Notes: generated by a model from the sequence alone, not told the origin. A stretch of DNA of 46,300 nt from Lachnospiraceae bacterium (GCA_019421365.1 JAHZFJ010000005.1:1-46300); one strand, 5' to 3'; counted from the stretch's first letter, positions 8,101 through 17,512 are shown. A program made the numbers and translations.

Positions 8101-9456
8101 ATGGAAAAAAACGTTAATTTATTAGAAGGTCCAATTTTTAGTGGACTGACTAAACTCGCAGTTCCTATTATGGCCACATCGATGGTACAGATGGCATATA
8201 ATATGATCGACATGATCTGGATTGGTAGACTTGGTAGTAATGCAGTTGCAGCAATAGGTGCTGCAGGTATGTACATGTGGTTAGCCAATGGAGTATCTAC
8301 TTTATCAAAGATGGGGGGCCAAATCAAAGTTGGCCAAGCTCTAGGAGCAGGCAACAAAAAAGAAGCTGGAGAATATGCCACCAGCGCGATACAACTAGCA
8401 CTTATATATGGCTTTGTTATATCTTTAATCATTCTGGTTATGGCCAATCCCTTCATTCGTTTTCTAGGTTTGAATGGAGCTGATGTAATAGCAGATGGAA
8501 TTATCTATCTTCAAATTGTCAGTATAGGTATTTTATTTACCTTTATCAATCAAGTGCTAACGGGAATCTTTACAGCCATGGGAAACAGTAGTATTGCGTT
8601 CCGTGCGACAGCCATAGGGTTAGTAATCAATATTGTGTTTGATCCAGTGTTAATCTTTGGAGCTGGTCCGATTCCAGCACTTGGTGTAGCTGGTGCGGCA
8701 ATAGCAACTGTAATGGCACAAGCAGTGGTAATGCTCTTGTTTATAGTAGCCTGTAGAAAGGATAAAGTGCTATTTGATCAAATTAAGATTCTTTGTAAAC
8801 CGAATACAAAGGATATGAAACAAATCACTAAGATTGGATTACCAGTCTCTATACAAAGCATGATGTTCACAGGAATATCTATGATTATCTCAAGATTAGT
8901 TGCTGGATTTGGAGATCAGGCGGTTGCAGTACAAAAAGTAGGAAGTCAGATTGAATCTATAAGTTGGATGACGGCAGAGGGATTTTCAGCAGCAGTTAAT
9001 TCATTCGTAGCACAAAACTACGGAGCAGGGAATTTTCCTCGTGTGAAAAAGGGCTACAAAGTTTCTATGCTTGTGGTTATTGCATGGGGAATCTTCTGTA
9101 CGGCATTATTAGTATTCTTACCAGGGCCAATCTTTAGAATATTCATACAAGAGGAAGCAGCACTTCCTATGGGAATTAATTATCTTAAGATTCTTGGAAT
9201 ATCACAGTTACTCATGTGTATGGAAATTGCTACACAAGGCGCATTTGGAGGAATGGGAAGAACAATACCACCTTCGATTGTTAGTATTACATGTTCAATA
9301 GCAAGAATACCGTTAGCAATGCTATTGTCTATGACAGTACTTGGATTAAGTGGTATATGGTGGAGTATTAGTATCACTAGTATATTGAAAGGTGTTTTAT
9401 TAGTAACTTGGTTTGCTTTCTTCTTACGTAAGTATGAAAAAAGGTTATCACAATAA
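8101..9456 (+). CDS. MATE-family multidrug/toxin exporter
   Basis: A 451-residue protein with about 12 hydrophobic helices in two related halves, the standard MATE layout. Typical segments are the opening GPIFSGLTKLAVPIMATSMVQ, NMIDMIWIGRLGSNAVAAIG in helices 1-2, and the equivalent second-half pattern SIQSMMFTGISMIISRLVAGFG. It would expel cationic compounds in exchange for Na+ or H+. Two ATGs are adjacent (8098 and 8101); AAAGGAAG at 8087-8094 is better spaced from 8101. A small helix-turn-helix gene follows 65 bases downstream, across an inverted repeat. Confidence 0.92.
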   Translation: MEKNVNLLEGPIFSGLTKLAVPIMATSMVQMAYNMIDMIWIGRLGSNAVAAIGAAGMYMWLANGVSTLSKMGGQIKVGQALGAGNKKEAGEYATSAIQLALIYGFVISLIILVMANPFIRFLGLNGADVIADGIIYLQIVSIGILFTFINQVLTGIFTAMGNSSIAFRATAIGLVINIVFDPVLIFGAGPIPALGVAGAAIATVMAQAVVMLLFIVACRKDKVLFDQIKILCKPNTKDMKQITKIGLPVSIQSMMFTGISMIISRLVAGFGDQAVAVQKVGSQIESISWMTAEGFSAAVNSFVAQNYGAGNFPRVKKGYKVSMLVVIAWGIFCTALLVFLPGPIFRIFIQEEAALPMGINYLKILGISQLLMCMEIATQGAFGGMGRTIPPSIVSITCSIARIPLAMLLSMTVLGLSGIWWSISITSILKGVLLVTWFAFFLRKYEKRLSQ

Positions 9457-9464
9457 ATCAGGTC

Positions 9465-9498
9465 TACGATACCGTCAACTCAGGTTGACAGTTTCGTA
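9465..9498. promoter_or_regulatory. Imperfect 15-bp inverted repeat before the small HTH gene
   Basis: TACGATACCGTCAAC pairs with GTTGACAGTTTCGTA (two mismatches) around TCAG. No T-run follows on either strand, so it is not a standard terminator. A perfect TTGACA (9485-9490) lies in the right arm, though no good -10 box follows. An operator for the adjacent 63-aa DNA-binding protein is possible. Confidence 0.4.
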
Positions 9499-9521
9499 AA
9501 CAAAAAAATAGGAGATATATT

Positions 9522-9713
9522 TTGCAAGAAAAGATAACGAAATTATTAGAAGAATATAAGATATCATTTGGTGAACTAGCACAGACTCTTGGAATAAGTA
9601 AACAGACGTTAACGAAAAAAGTACTCGGAACAATGGATTGGACATATCCAGAGATGACCAAGTTAATTGACCTTTTTCATATTGATAATCCACAAGAGTT
9701 TTTCTTTAGCTAG
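9522..9713 (+). CDS. Small helix-turn-helix (XRE-like) DNA-binding protein
   Basis: A 63-residue protein starting with TTG, with GGAGA six bases upstream, which supports the unusual start codon. Residues 15-50 form an HTH of the Cro/C1 type (FGELAQTLGISKQTLTKKVLG), followed by a helix YPEMTKLIDLFHI and a short FFFS end. It is DNA-binding domain only, with no sensing domain. Neighbours are a MATE exporter upstream and a secreted protein downstream. Regulation of either, or of itself through the upstream inverted repeat, is inference. Confidence 0.7.
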   Translation: MQEKITKLLEEYKISFGELAQTLGISKQTLTKKVLGTMDWTYPEMTKLIDLFHIDNPQEFFFS

Positions 9714-9780
9714 ATTACTCAAACTTCGCACATAGAATCTTCATTCAGAAAAACTATCTGAACACGTCAGTGCCCCAATT

Positions 9781-9810
9781 TTGTCACAAGGAAGATATAT
9801 CATGTAAATT
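9781..9810 (+). promoter_or_regulatory. Possible SigA promoter of the secreted-protein gene
   Basis: TTGTCA at 9781-9786 and TAAATT at 9805-9810 (preceded by TG) with an 18-base spacer, about 60 bases before the gene. Confidence 0.35.
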
Positions 9811-9872
9811 GAAGATACGATCAACGTAATTGTTCGTAGTAAAAATCAATGTAAGTCAGAGAGGGTGACAAA

Positions 9873-10718
9873 ATGAATATTGAGAATAATGAAAAAAATC
9901 TAATCTTAAAAAGAATGTTATGTATGGTATTGGTGATAGCATTACTTATTCCAACACTGATAAGCTACAGCAAAGTAGCTCAGGCAGCAAGTAATACTAC
10001 AAAAGTAACAATTGCGAATTTTAAAGGTAGTTGGCAGGCTTCTGGTTATGCTCTTGGTAAGTCGGAGTATACTGCATATTTAGCTATGCGAGTAAAGGCA
10101 GATGGAAGTTTCTCTATATATGATCAAGAAGCAGGTAATCCAGGGATTTCGGGAATGATGACGGTAGTCGATGACGATACTATTTCATTAGAATGTGAAG
10201 CTGATGATTTTGACTCACCTTGGCCAGATCTACAATTAACCGATGAGTTAGAATATCACTTCTATAACGAAAATCAAGTTCGTATTACGTACCAAGATAA
10301 GTCAATTGTATTCTCAAAGGTTGGAAAGAGATTTGATTTCAATAAAACATTCTCAGGTAATTGGAATCAGGACTATTATAAAACATGGTATTCGAATAAC
10401 GGTATTAATGTGTCTGCAACCTATAAGCTTAAACTAGAAGGCGGCTCAATTTTGTTATATCGTGTGTACAAGAATAAAGAAACATTCTTAACAAGCTTTT
10501 GTGGTTTGAACTACAATAAGAAAACCCAAGTTGTAAAGACAATTACAGAGTTATCAGATGCTTCTAAATTACCGAAGAATTGGCGTACAATGAAAGAGGG
10601 TAGACATTTTCAGAGATTTAAGCTTAGTTATAATTCTAAAAAACATTGTTTAACGCTTACATTTAATAAAAAATCATATTCGTTCTATTCTAATGTAGTT
10701 TATGGGGAACGTAAATAA
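9873..10718 (+). CDS. Secreted protein of unknown function with two similar beta-rich halves
   Basis: A 281-residue protein with a Sec signal peptide (basic N-terminus, hydrophobic 17-31, probable cleavage after AQA at residue 38). The mature part consists of two beta-rich halves built alike. Each opens with a Phe-x-Gly-x-Trp motif (FKGSWQASGY near 50; FSGNWNQDYY near 166) and closes with a strand pair ending in a Phe-rich turn (VRITYQDKSIVFSKV; LTLTFNKKSYSFYSNV). I do not recognise a family; the FxGxW opening recalls lipocalin-like or DUF sheets. GAGAGGGTG precedes the ATG. It is monocistronic, ending in a strong terminator, just upstream of the exopolysaccharide operon. A link to that operon is only positional. 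Confidence 0.65.
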   Translation: MNIENNEKNLILKRMLCMVLVIALLIPTLISYSKVAQAASNTTKVTIANFKGSWQASGYALGKSEYTAYLAMRVKADGSFSIYDQEAGNPGISGMMTVVDDDTISLECEADDFDSPWPDLQLTDELEYHFYNENQVRITYQDKSIVFSKVGKRFDFNKTFSGNWNQDYYKTWYSNNGINVSATYKLKLEGGSILLYRVYKNKETFLTSFCGLNYNKKTQVVKTITELSDASKLPKNWRTMKEGRHFQRFKLSYNSKKHCLTLTFNKKSYSFYSNVVYGERK

Positions 10719-10742
10719 TAAAACTAAATAAAGTTGTAATAG

Positions 10743-10797
10743 GTTGAAAACAGCCGTCATGCTAACCGTATGAAGTTAGTGTGGCGGTTTTTTTTGT
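10743..10797 (+). terminator. Intrinsic terminator before the exopolysaccharide operon
   Basis: An imperfect stem, GCCGTCATGCTAAC with GTTAGTGTGGCGG, around a 7-base loop, followed by a run of eight T. Confidence 0.85.
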
Positions 10798-10891
10798 TAT
10801 TGTGCTACACCTAAATTGACAAATGAAATATAAGGGAATGAGTAAGAATTAAAGCTATTTATTGTGTTTACTAATATTTACAAAAAAATAA

Positions 10892-10920
10892 TTGAAGTGA
10901 TACTACGTACGTGATATAAT
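10892..10920 (+). promoter_or_regulatory. SigA promoter of the exopolysaccharide operon
   Basis: TTGAAG at 10892-10897, a 17-base spacer, and TATAAT at 10915-10920. The leader to the first start codon is about 125 bases. It is AT-rich except for a GC-rich palindrome GGCGATCGCC at 11012-11021. No known riboswitch pattern is recognisable in it. Confidence 0.65.
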
Positions 10921-11051
10921 CCCAATATTGTGAATAAAGTAATAAAGGTAATAATAAAGTATTTAATGATGGTAAATTGTCATATAGACATTTTTGACTT
11001 TTGAATTATATGGCGATCGCCCGGGAGATATATTTAATGGAGAGGAACAAT

Positions 11052-12371
11052 ATGATGATCTATGAGAATTTAATCAACAAGAAGGACAAATTAGCTATAG
11101 TAGGACTGGGATATGTGGGGATGCCTTTGGCGGTAGCTTTTGCTGAATTGGTAGAGGTTATCGGATTTGATGTTAACCGAAGAAAAATTGAGAGATATCA
11201 ACAAGGAATTGATGAAACACAGGAGATTGGAGATGAGATGATTCAATCAACCAGTGTTGATTTTACCAGTGATGAAGAAAGGTTGCAAGAAGCTAGATTT
11301 TTTATTGTAGCGGTACCAACGCCCATTAAGGAAGATAAAACACCAGAATTAGCACCTGTACAAGGGGCGTGCGAAGTGATTGGCCGTCATTTACAGTCAG
11401 GAAGTATCATTGTCTTTGAATCAACTGTATACCCTGGAGTTACGGAAGATATCTGCGTACCGATTTTGGAACAAGTGTCAGGACTTACTTGTGGGAAGGA
11501 TTTTGGGATTGGGTATTCACCAGAAAGAATTAACCCAGGCGATCAAATACATAGAGTACATAATATAGTAAAGATTGTATCAGGGATGAATGATGAGGTC
11601 TTAGAAGAAATCGCAAAGGTTTATGAATTAGTGGTAAAGGCAGGAGTACACAGAGCTCCTTCTATTAAAGTAGCCGAGGCTGCCAAACTAGTAGAGAATG
11701 CACAACGAGATATCAATATAGCATTTATGAACGAGTTAGCGGTGGTTTTTGAGCGAATGGGAATCTGTACGAATGAAGTGGTTGAGGCTATGAATACAAA
11801 ATGGAATGCTCTAGGTTTTGCCCCTGGATTAGTAGGTGGACATTGTATCGGTGTAGATCCATATTATTTTATATACGAAGCATCTAAGAAAAATTACCAT
11901 TCGCCGATTATATCTGCTGGGCGTAAGATCAATAATGATATGGGAAGTTTTATTGCAGATATTACGATTAAACATATGATTAATGCTAATAAACGTATTA
12001 AAGATTCTAAGGTATGCATACTTGGTATTAGCTTCAAAGAAAACTGTCCAGATATACGAAATACTAGAGTGATGGACATTATCATAAGATTACAAGAATT
12101 TGGTGCCCATACTATCGTGGTTGACCCCGTGGCGAATGTAGAGGACTTAAGGAATGAGTATGGTGTTGAACTTGTTTCATTAGATACGGTAAGAGATGTT
12201 GACTGTGTTATTGCTGCAGTTGCACATGAAAGATTTAGAAATATGGGAATGAATGAATACGATCGCTTGTTTAAGAAAGATAACGAAGAGAGGAATGTGT
12301 TTATTGATGTAAAGAGCATTATGAATAAAAACATAATGGAATCAAGAGGATATTCTTATTGGAGTTTATAG
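11052..12371 (+). CDS. UDP-sugar 6-dehydrogenase (UDP-GlcNAc/GalNAc/ManNAc type)
   Basis: NAD-dependent oxidase of a UDP-sugar C6 alcohol to a uronic acid, about 439 residues. The N-terminal Rossmann motif AIVGLGYVGMPLA is at about 15-27, the middle domain carries ESTVYPG and GYSPERINPGD, and the catalytic Cys is in GGHCIGVDPYYF. The NDMG helix and C-terminal NAD/UDP domain (CILGISFKENCPDIRNTR) follow. The SPERINPGD and SFKENCPDIRN patterns favour the WbpA/TviB group acting on N-acetylated sugars over simple UDP-glucose. ATG 11052, six bases after GGAGAGGA, is chosen over upstream in-frame starts at 11001 and 11010. It is the first gene of the operon and presumably makes the uronic donor for the synthase three genes on. 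Confidence 0.88.
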   Translation: MMIYENLINKKDKLAIVGLGYVGMPLAVAFAELVEVIGFDVNRRKIERYQQGIDETQEIGDEMIQSTSVDFTSDEERLQEARFFIVAVPTPIKEDKTPELAPVQGACEVIGRHLQSGSIIVFESTVYPGVTEDICVPILEQVSGLTCGKDFGIGYSPERINPGDQIHRVHNIVKIVSGMNDEVLEEIAKVYELVVKAGVHRAPSIKVAEAAKLVENAQRDINIAFMNELAVVFERMGICTNEVVEAMNTKWNALGFAPGLVGGHCIGVDPYYFIYEASKKNYHSPIISAGRKINNDMGSFIADITIKHMINANKRIKDSKVCILGISFKENCPDIRNTRVMDIIIRLQEFGAHTIVVDPVANVEDLRNEYGVELVSLDTVRDVDCVIAAVAHERFRNMGMNEYDRLFKKDNEERNVFIDVKSIMNKNIMESRGYSYWSL

Positions 12372-12380
12372 GGGAAAGAT

Positions 12381-15300
12381 ATGATGAAGAGAAAGAGAAG
12401 TTGGTTTGTGATAGCAGGAGTAATTCTGCTTGTAGTGCTAAGCTTGGTTTTAGTACTCAATATTAAGAATAAGAAAGATACACCGGCGATAAAGCAAGTT
12501 AAACAGTATGTGAAATATGATGTCGACAAGGCCTATGAATTAGCTTTAGCGGAAGTGGAAAACAATTGTGATCTTGCAAGTGTTTTAACAGATGTGAAGA
12601 CTCTAGATTATGTAATGTCTTTGAATTTTATTGGACTTTCCGATAGTATGACTAATAACGCTATTGTTGATCTATTATCATCATATGATACTAAGGCTAC
12701 ATTCTTTATCTCGGGAATTTTAGCTGCTGAAGATTCTGATCTATTGCAACGGTTAGATAAGGACGGACATAAGATAGGTAGCAATGGACTAAACGGAGAT
12801 GCATTTATGGAGAAACTTTCTTCAAAGGAGTTAGTAAATTCTTTTGTACGTACTAATGGAATAATTAATACATATGTAGATCAAAAGGAACCTATTCTCT
12901 TGTATTGTACAGCTACAGAGTATACTGATCAAGTACTACAAGCGGCATATGCTAGTGGGAATGAGGAAGTAGTAAAGAGTGAGTATGTAATCAATTACGG
13001 AAGTTTTACCTCCTATGAACAAGTGCAGGGATACATACATAAGCTTCCAAAAGGTGCAATACTCACCGTTAAACTAGAAGGAGAACTTGAAGAGATAGAA
13101 TATCAGCCTTCCGTAACAGAAGAAGATCCGGCAAAGGATATGCAAGCAAACATAGAAGAATCGGAAGTACTTGAAGGGACTAATGAAGAGAAGATTCTAC
13201 AAATTACGGAATGGATATTGCGTGCAATGAAAGAAGAGGGAAGAGAGAATGTATTATGTAAGGACTTAACTTCTTATTATGATGCATCTTTGGATCAAGA
13301 CTATAGTAATGTAATACAAAAACTAGGAGAACCAGCATTTGCATATAAATCCATACCGAATAAGACAGGCAAGGTAGGTTTTGTATTCCGCGGTATTAGT
13401 GATGAAGATCAATTAGAAATAGCATTAACATTCCTAAAGGAACAAGATTACCGAGCAACTTTCTTTGTAACAGGAGATGAGGTAATTCGGTATCCAGAGA
13501 GAATTGAAGAAATTGTCTCTAAGGGTCATGAGATTGGTAATGGTGGTATGACAGGTAAGGATATAACAGAGATGAATTCTCAGGAAACATATTTTGAAAT
13601 TATGAAATGTGATGAGTTATTAAAGGAGAAGTTAGGGGATACGGTGAAGATCTTTATGCCTGGTTATGGTAAATACAATGAAACAACAAAACAGGTTGCG
13701 GGATTATTGAATTACAACATTGTTACTTATAACAAATATCCGATTGCTAACAAGGAAGTAAGTATAGAACAAGTAGAAGAATATTTTAATTTGCCGCTTA
13801 AGTCAGGAGATATTATCTATATTCCGTTAGGTGTTAGCACTCAATTTAATGAGATACTTAATGCTTTATCAAAGAAAATTGAGGATGACAATCGTGCAGT
13901 TGATATGGTAAGTGTCTTATTGCAAAATTTTGAATTACAGACGGAAGAACAAACAGTAACGACTATAGTAACGAATAAAAATAATTCTAAGAAAGATCCG
14001 ACTGTTACGGTTGTAGATAAGAAGAAGGAGAAAGAGAAGGAAGAAGAGAAAAAGAAGCAGGAAGAAAAAGATAAAGAAATAGAAAAGGCAAAAGCAGAAG
14101 AGGAAGTAATCATTAAAGAAGCAGATAGGTTGAGAAAGCTGAATAAAGGTCGATTATCTACAGTAAATCGTTTGGTTCACACGACAGATTTGGTAGTTGG
14201 ATACGGTTTTTCAGGTGTCAGCCGCGGTGATGTTGTTAATAAAGTGTTAGCAAAATTGAAAGAATTAAATATACATGCGACATTTTTTGTTTCTATAAAA
14301 GATATCAATAATTCTAAGAAAACCATCGACAAGATCGTGAAAGAAGGGCATGAACTACAGATTCTTTTACTAGATTCTAATGGAACGACATACACAGAAG
14401 TAGCAACGACTATTTTAAAAGTTAAAGATTTCATATATGAGACTTATAATCAAGATTCCACACTAGTAAGATATGCGTATGATGTTGACTATCAGAAAGA
14501 GGCTTTGGAAGCAATTTCAGCTACTTCTTGTAAAGTAATTGGTCAAAGTGCTTCTATTGCAACCTCAAAAGTAAGTAAAGATGCTACTGTAAATGAAATC
14601 ATGGACGCCACCTCTCATGAAGGTCTTTTGGTTGCAACAAGAGGATATATCGCATATTTTCGTATGGATTATTATGATAGTCCAACTGTAATTGCTAAGG
14701 TTATGGAGAAGATAAAGAAAGAAAAAGTAGACACCATTGGTTTCGTTGATGGAGGTACTAAGAGGGATGGATATCAATTTAAAACATTAAGTGAGATTAC
14801 ATCAGGTGAGGGAGTCTATCAATATCCACTTAAGGAATCATCTATATTAAAGGAAACAAAAGGTAAGATCGGTAAAGGTAGATTGGCTTCTGAAAATCTA
14901 TTTGAGTATATAGCCAAACGTTATGTTGGAAGTGATACGACTAAAACAATTTACTCACTGCCAGGATTTACAGAGGAAGAGATTGAGAAGCTTGATAAGA
15001 CAGGAAGGTTTACTGCTGATAAGGTACTCTTCTTAAGTTTTGATGACTGGGGTAGCGATGCTGCTATTACGAAGTTATTATATGTCTTAGATAAATATAA
15101 TGTAAAAGCGACCTTCTTTATACGAACGAATTATGTATTAGAGAATCCAAATCTTCTTCGTGCAATAGCACTTGCGGGACACGATGTTGCAAGTCATACC
15201 AATTCTCATATGGTATTAGCAAATACCACAGATGAGGCAGGGGTATATAGCAATCTTGACGATAAACAGGCAAATGATTTACAAGATGATTTTATTCTAT

Positions 15301-15707
15301 CGTACGATATCTTACAAGGCATCATTGGTGACATTCAGATTGACAATAGACCTTCGTTACAGACATATATGCGTCCACCGACGCTAGCGGTTAGTAAGAC
15401 GGGGCTTGAAGCAATCTTTGATGCAGGTGCTACAGGGGCTATATCAGGTGATTTCTCTACCCATGATTATGAAGCGAAGAGTGTTGTAGAGGTAGTCGAT
15501 AAGATGAAGAATGGTATTGTAATGAGTAATGATGAGATAAAGGTGATTCAAAATGGAAGTATCATAGTTATGCATATGTCAGATGAGGCAAAATATACAG
15601 CAGAGGCACTTGATGAAGTAATTCCATATTACTTATCAAAGGGGTATCATTTTGCACGAATAAGTGACTATTTAAGCAATGGAGAGTTGATTTCTAGTAA
15701 GGAGTAA
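12381..15707 (+). CDS. Membrane-anchored protein with four NodB-like polysaccharide deacetylase domains, only the last intact
   Basis: An 1108-residue protein with an N-terminal membrane anchor (about 7-26). Four NodB homology domains are visible, each with the ATFF strand and a GH-x-[IVL] motif. Domain 1 (about 75-240) has LNFIGLSD where the catalytic TFDDG should be, and GHKIGSNGLNG for the metal site. Domain 2 (about 333-520) has FVFRGISDED and GHEIGNGGMTG. Domain 3 (about 604-800) has GYGFSGVS and GHELQILLLD. All three lack the Asp-Asp and His-x3-His residues. Domain 4 (about 880-1100) keeps LSFDDWG, ASHTNSH, MRPP and the late MHMSDEAK. A Lys/Glu-rich charged coil (about 548-590) separates domains 2 and 3. 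The protein likely deacetylates the polymer outside the membrane, with the dead domains perhaps binding glycan. It is 9 bases after the dehydrogenase gene and 2 before the synthase gene. Confidence 0.85.
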   Translation: MMKRKRSWFVIAGVILLVVLSLVLVLNIKNKKDTPAIKQVKQYVKYDVDKAYELALAEVENNCDLASVLTDVKTLDYVMSLNFIGLSDSMTNNAIVDLLSSYDTKATFFISGILAAEDSDLLQRLDKDGHKIGSNGLNGDAFMEKLSSKELVNSFVRTNGIINTYVDQKEPILLYCTATEYTDQVLQAAYASGNEEVVKSEYVINYGSFTSYEQVQGYIHKLPKGAILTVKLEGELEEIEYQPSVTEEDPAKDMQANIEESEVLEGTNEEKILQITEWILRAMKEEGRENVLCKDLTSYYDASLDQDYSNVIQKLGEPAFAYKSIPNKTGKVGFVFRGISDEDQLEIALTFLKEQDYRATFFVTGDEVIRYPERIEEIVSKGHEIGNGGMTGKDITEMNSQETYFEIMKCDELLKEKLGDTVKIFMPGYGKYNETTKQVAGLLNYNIVTYNKYPIANKEVSIEQVEEYFNLPLKSGDIIYIPLGVSTQFNEILNALSKKIEDDNRAVDMVSVLLQNFELQTEEQTVTTIVTNKNNSKKDPTVTVVDKKKEKEKEEEKKKQEEKDKEIEKAKAEEEVIIKEADRLRKLNKGRLSTVNRLVHTTDLVVGYGFSGVSRGDVVNKVLAKLKELNIHATFFVSIKDINNSKKTIDKIVKEGHELQILLLDSNGTTYTEVATTILKVKDFIYETYNQDSTLVRYAYDVDYQKEALEAISATSCKVIGQSASIATSKVSKDATVNEIMDATSHEGLLVATRGYIAYFRMDYYDSPTVIAKVMEKIKKEKVDTIGFVDGGTKRDGYQFKTLSEITSGEGVYQYPLKESSILKETKGKIGKGRLASENLFEYIAKRYVGSDTTKTIYSLPGFTEEEIEKLDKTGRFTADKVLFLSFDDWGSDAAITKLLYVLDKYNVKATFFIRTNYVLENPNLLRAIALAGHDVASHTNSHMVLANTTDEAGVYSNLDDKQANDLQDDFILSYDILQGIIGDIQIDNRPSLQTYMRPPTLAVSKTGLEAIFDAGATGAISGDFSTHDYEAKSVVEVVDKMKNGIVMSNDEIKVIQNGSIIVMHMSDEAKYTAEALDEVIPYYLSKGYHFARISDYLSNGELISSKE

Positions 15708-15709
15708 AG

Positions 15710-17512
15710 ATGATTAAGATAAAAAGAAAGAAAAATGTGCAAGATATCTTACTGGAACATAAAAAGGACAGAAGGTTATTACCCAATGTCCCTGATGCTA
15801 AGAAAATGCGTTCGGGGCAAGAGAGAAGAGGTAGTAGTGTAGAACACTTTGATCCAATTAGTAGAACGAGGTACCTGGTGCAGTATCCGGTTATGATTAT
15901 TTGCCGGCGAGGAATTGAGAAAAAGAGAATTAATGCAAGCGCAATTGATATTTCTACCAGTGGTATTTTAATTAAGGTGGAGCAAGAAGAGGATATTAGA
16001 ACATTAGAAGATTCTGGAAGTGCAACTTTGCGCTTCCAAGTGGTTCCAGGTACGATGCCAGAAGGCTTAGAGATGAAGATGCGAATTAAAGCGGATTTTG
16101 TTCGTAAGGTAGAACAAGAAGATGAAATGCTAGTAGCTATGAAGTTTCGTAAGGACTTAAAGCAAAAGGCGAAAGAAAAAAGAGGTAATTATGCTTTAGT
16201 ATCGTCTTGTATCCTACTAATATTTATTACGTTGTTTATTATGTTAATGAGAGCGGAAAGTATCCTTTATTTCAAGTTTAATAAGTGGTTATACTTGTAT
16301 AGTATTATTACAGCGGTTTTCTTGCTAACGAGATATCTGTTTGGATCATTTTATCGTCCTGTTAAAGTAGATCCTGAATATACACCATCTGTTACCATTA
16401 TTATTCCTTGTTTTAATGAGGAAATATGGATTCAACAGACCATACTTAGTTGTATGAATCAGAATTATCCGATGGATAAGTTAGAAGTAATAGTTGTTGA
16501 TGATCATTCAAGTGATGGATCGGTTGAGAAGATTAAGGAAATAACAGAACGTCTTTTTCGTGAGGGAGAAGAATATGATATTCCTAACCGATTACGATAT
16601 TTTGTACAGGAACGCAATGGAGGGAAAAGAGAGGCGCTTACAAGAGGAACATTAGAAGCAAAACATGATCTTGTAGTATTCGTTGACTCAGATAGTTTCC
16701 TTGATTCTGATGCGATTAGGAATCTAGTGCAACCATTCAAAGATCCTAAGATGGGAGGCGTCACTGGTCGTACGGATGTAGCTAATACATATACGAATGT
16801 ACTGACTAAGATGCAATCTGTAAGGTATTATATAGCATTTCGAATTATGAAAGCAGCTGAAGGATATTTTGATGCGGTGACTTGTTTATCAGGTCCACTT
16901 GCTTGCTATCGTAAGGAACTTGTAGTGAAGAATATTGATAAATGGTTAAGTCAAAGCTTTTTGGGACAGAAAGCAACTTTTGGAGATGATCGTGCTATGA
17001 CGAATTTCATACTCAAGGGGTATCGAACGGGATATCAAGATACTGCCGTATGTTCAACTGTTGTGCCCAATAGATATAAGGTTTTTCTTAAGCAGCAGAT
17101 GAGATGGAAGCGTTCTTGGCTTAGGGAATCTCTCATGGCTTCAAGATTCATGTGGAGAAAGGAACCCTTTGCTTCCGTTAGCTTTTATATGGGATTATTA
17201 GTTCCTGTCGCAGCACCAGTGGTGGTTGTTTATAATTTAATAATCGCACCAATTAGGTTTGGAATCTTTCCTACTACATTTTTAGTTGGTATGCTTATGA
17301 TGGCAATGATGATGAGTGTGGTACAGCTCTTATTACGTAAAAGTACCACTTGGATCTTTGGATTAGTATTTTGTTTGTTTTATGAAGGGGTACTATTATG
17401 GCAGATGCCAATAGCGTGGGTAACCTTTTGGAAATCAACATGGGGAACGCGTATGACACCAAATGATATTAGGGTGCAAGAAAAAAGAGAAAGTAGGAAG
17501 AAAATAGTGTGA
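15710..17512 (+). CDS. PilZ domain fused to a processive GT2 glycan synthase (hyaluronan/chitin synthase-like)
   Basis: A 600-residue protein. The N-terminal cytosolic PilZ-like domain (about 35-155) has an Arg-rich stretch (RSGQERR, SRTRY) and the c-di-GMP motif DxSxxG as DISTSG at 80-85. Two transmembrane helices (about 163-220) follow, then a GT-A domain with PCFNEE, VVDDHSSDG near 263, DSDS near 326, CLSGPLACYRKE, GDDRAMTN near 425 and QQMRWKRSW near 462. Three or so C-terminal helices end with WGTR. The CLSGP, FGDDR and QQxRW set with a final WGTR is the hyaluronan synthase/NodC pattern, so it should both polymerise and export. PilZ-type control by c-di-GMP is inferred from the motif. 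The polymer may include a uronic sugar made by the first gene. Confidence 0.9.
   Translation: MIKIKRKKNVQDILLEHKKDRRLLPNVPDAKKMRSGQERRGSSVEHFDPISRTRYLVQYPVMIICRRGIEKKRINASAIDISTSGILIKVEQEEDIRTLEDSGSATLRFQVVPGTMPEGLEMKMRIKADFVRKVEQEDEMLVAMKFRKDLKQKAKEKRGNYALVSSCILLIFITLFIMLMRAESILYFKFNKWLYLYSIITAVFLLTRYLFGSFYRPVKVDPEYTPSVTIIIPCFNEEIWIQQTILSCMNQNYPMDKLEVIVVDDHSSDGSVEKIKEITERLFREGEEYDIPNRLRYFVQERNGGKREALTRGTLEAKHDLVVFVDSDSFLDSDAIRNLVQPFKDPKMGGVTGRTDVANTYTNVLTKMQSVRYYIAFRIMKAAEGYFDAVTCLSGPLACYRKELVVKNIDKWLSQSFLGQKATFGDDRAMTNFILKGYRTGYQDTAVCSTVVPNRYKVFLKQQMRWKRSWLRESLMASRFMWRKEPFASVSFYMGLLVPVAAPVVVVYNLIIAPIRFGIFPTTFLVGMLMMAMMMSVVQLLLRKSTTWIFGLVFCLFYEGVLLWQMPIAWVTFWKSTWGTRMTPNDIRVQEKRESRKKIV

Noticed and set aside
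9465..9498. Intrinsic terminator of the MATE gene
   Set aside because: No T-run follows the stem on the plus strand; A-rich sequence follows instead.
10921..11051. A c-di-GMP riboswitch in the exopolysaccharide operon leader
   Set aside because: I see neither the GEMM helices nor the conserved purine-rich junction; only a small GC palindrome.
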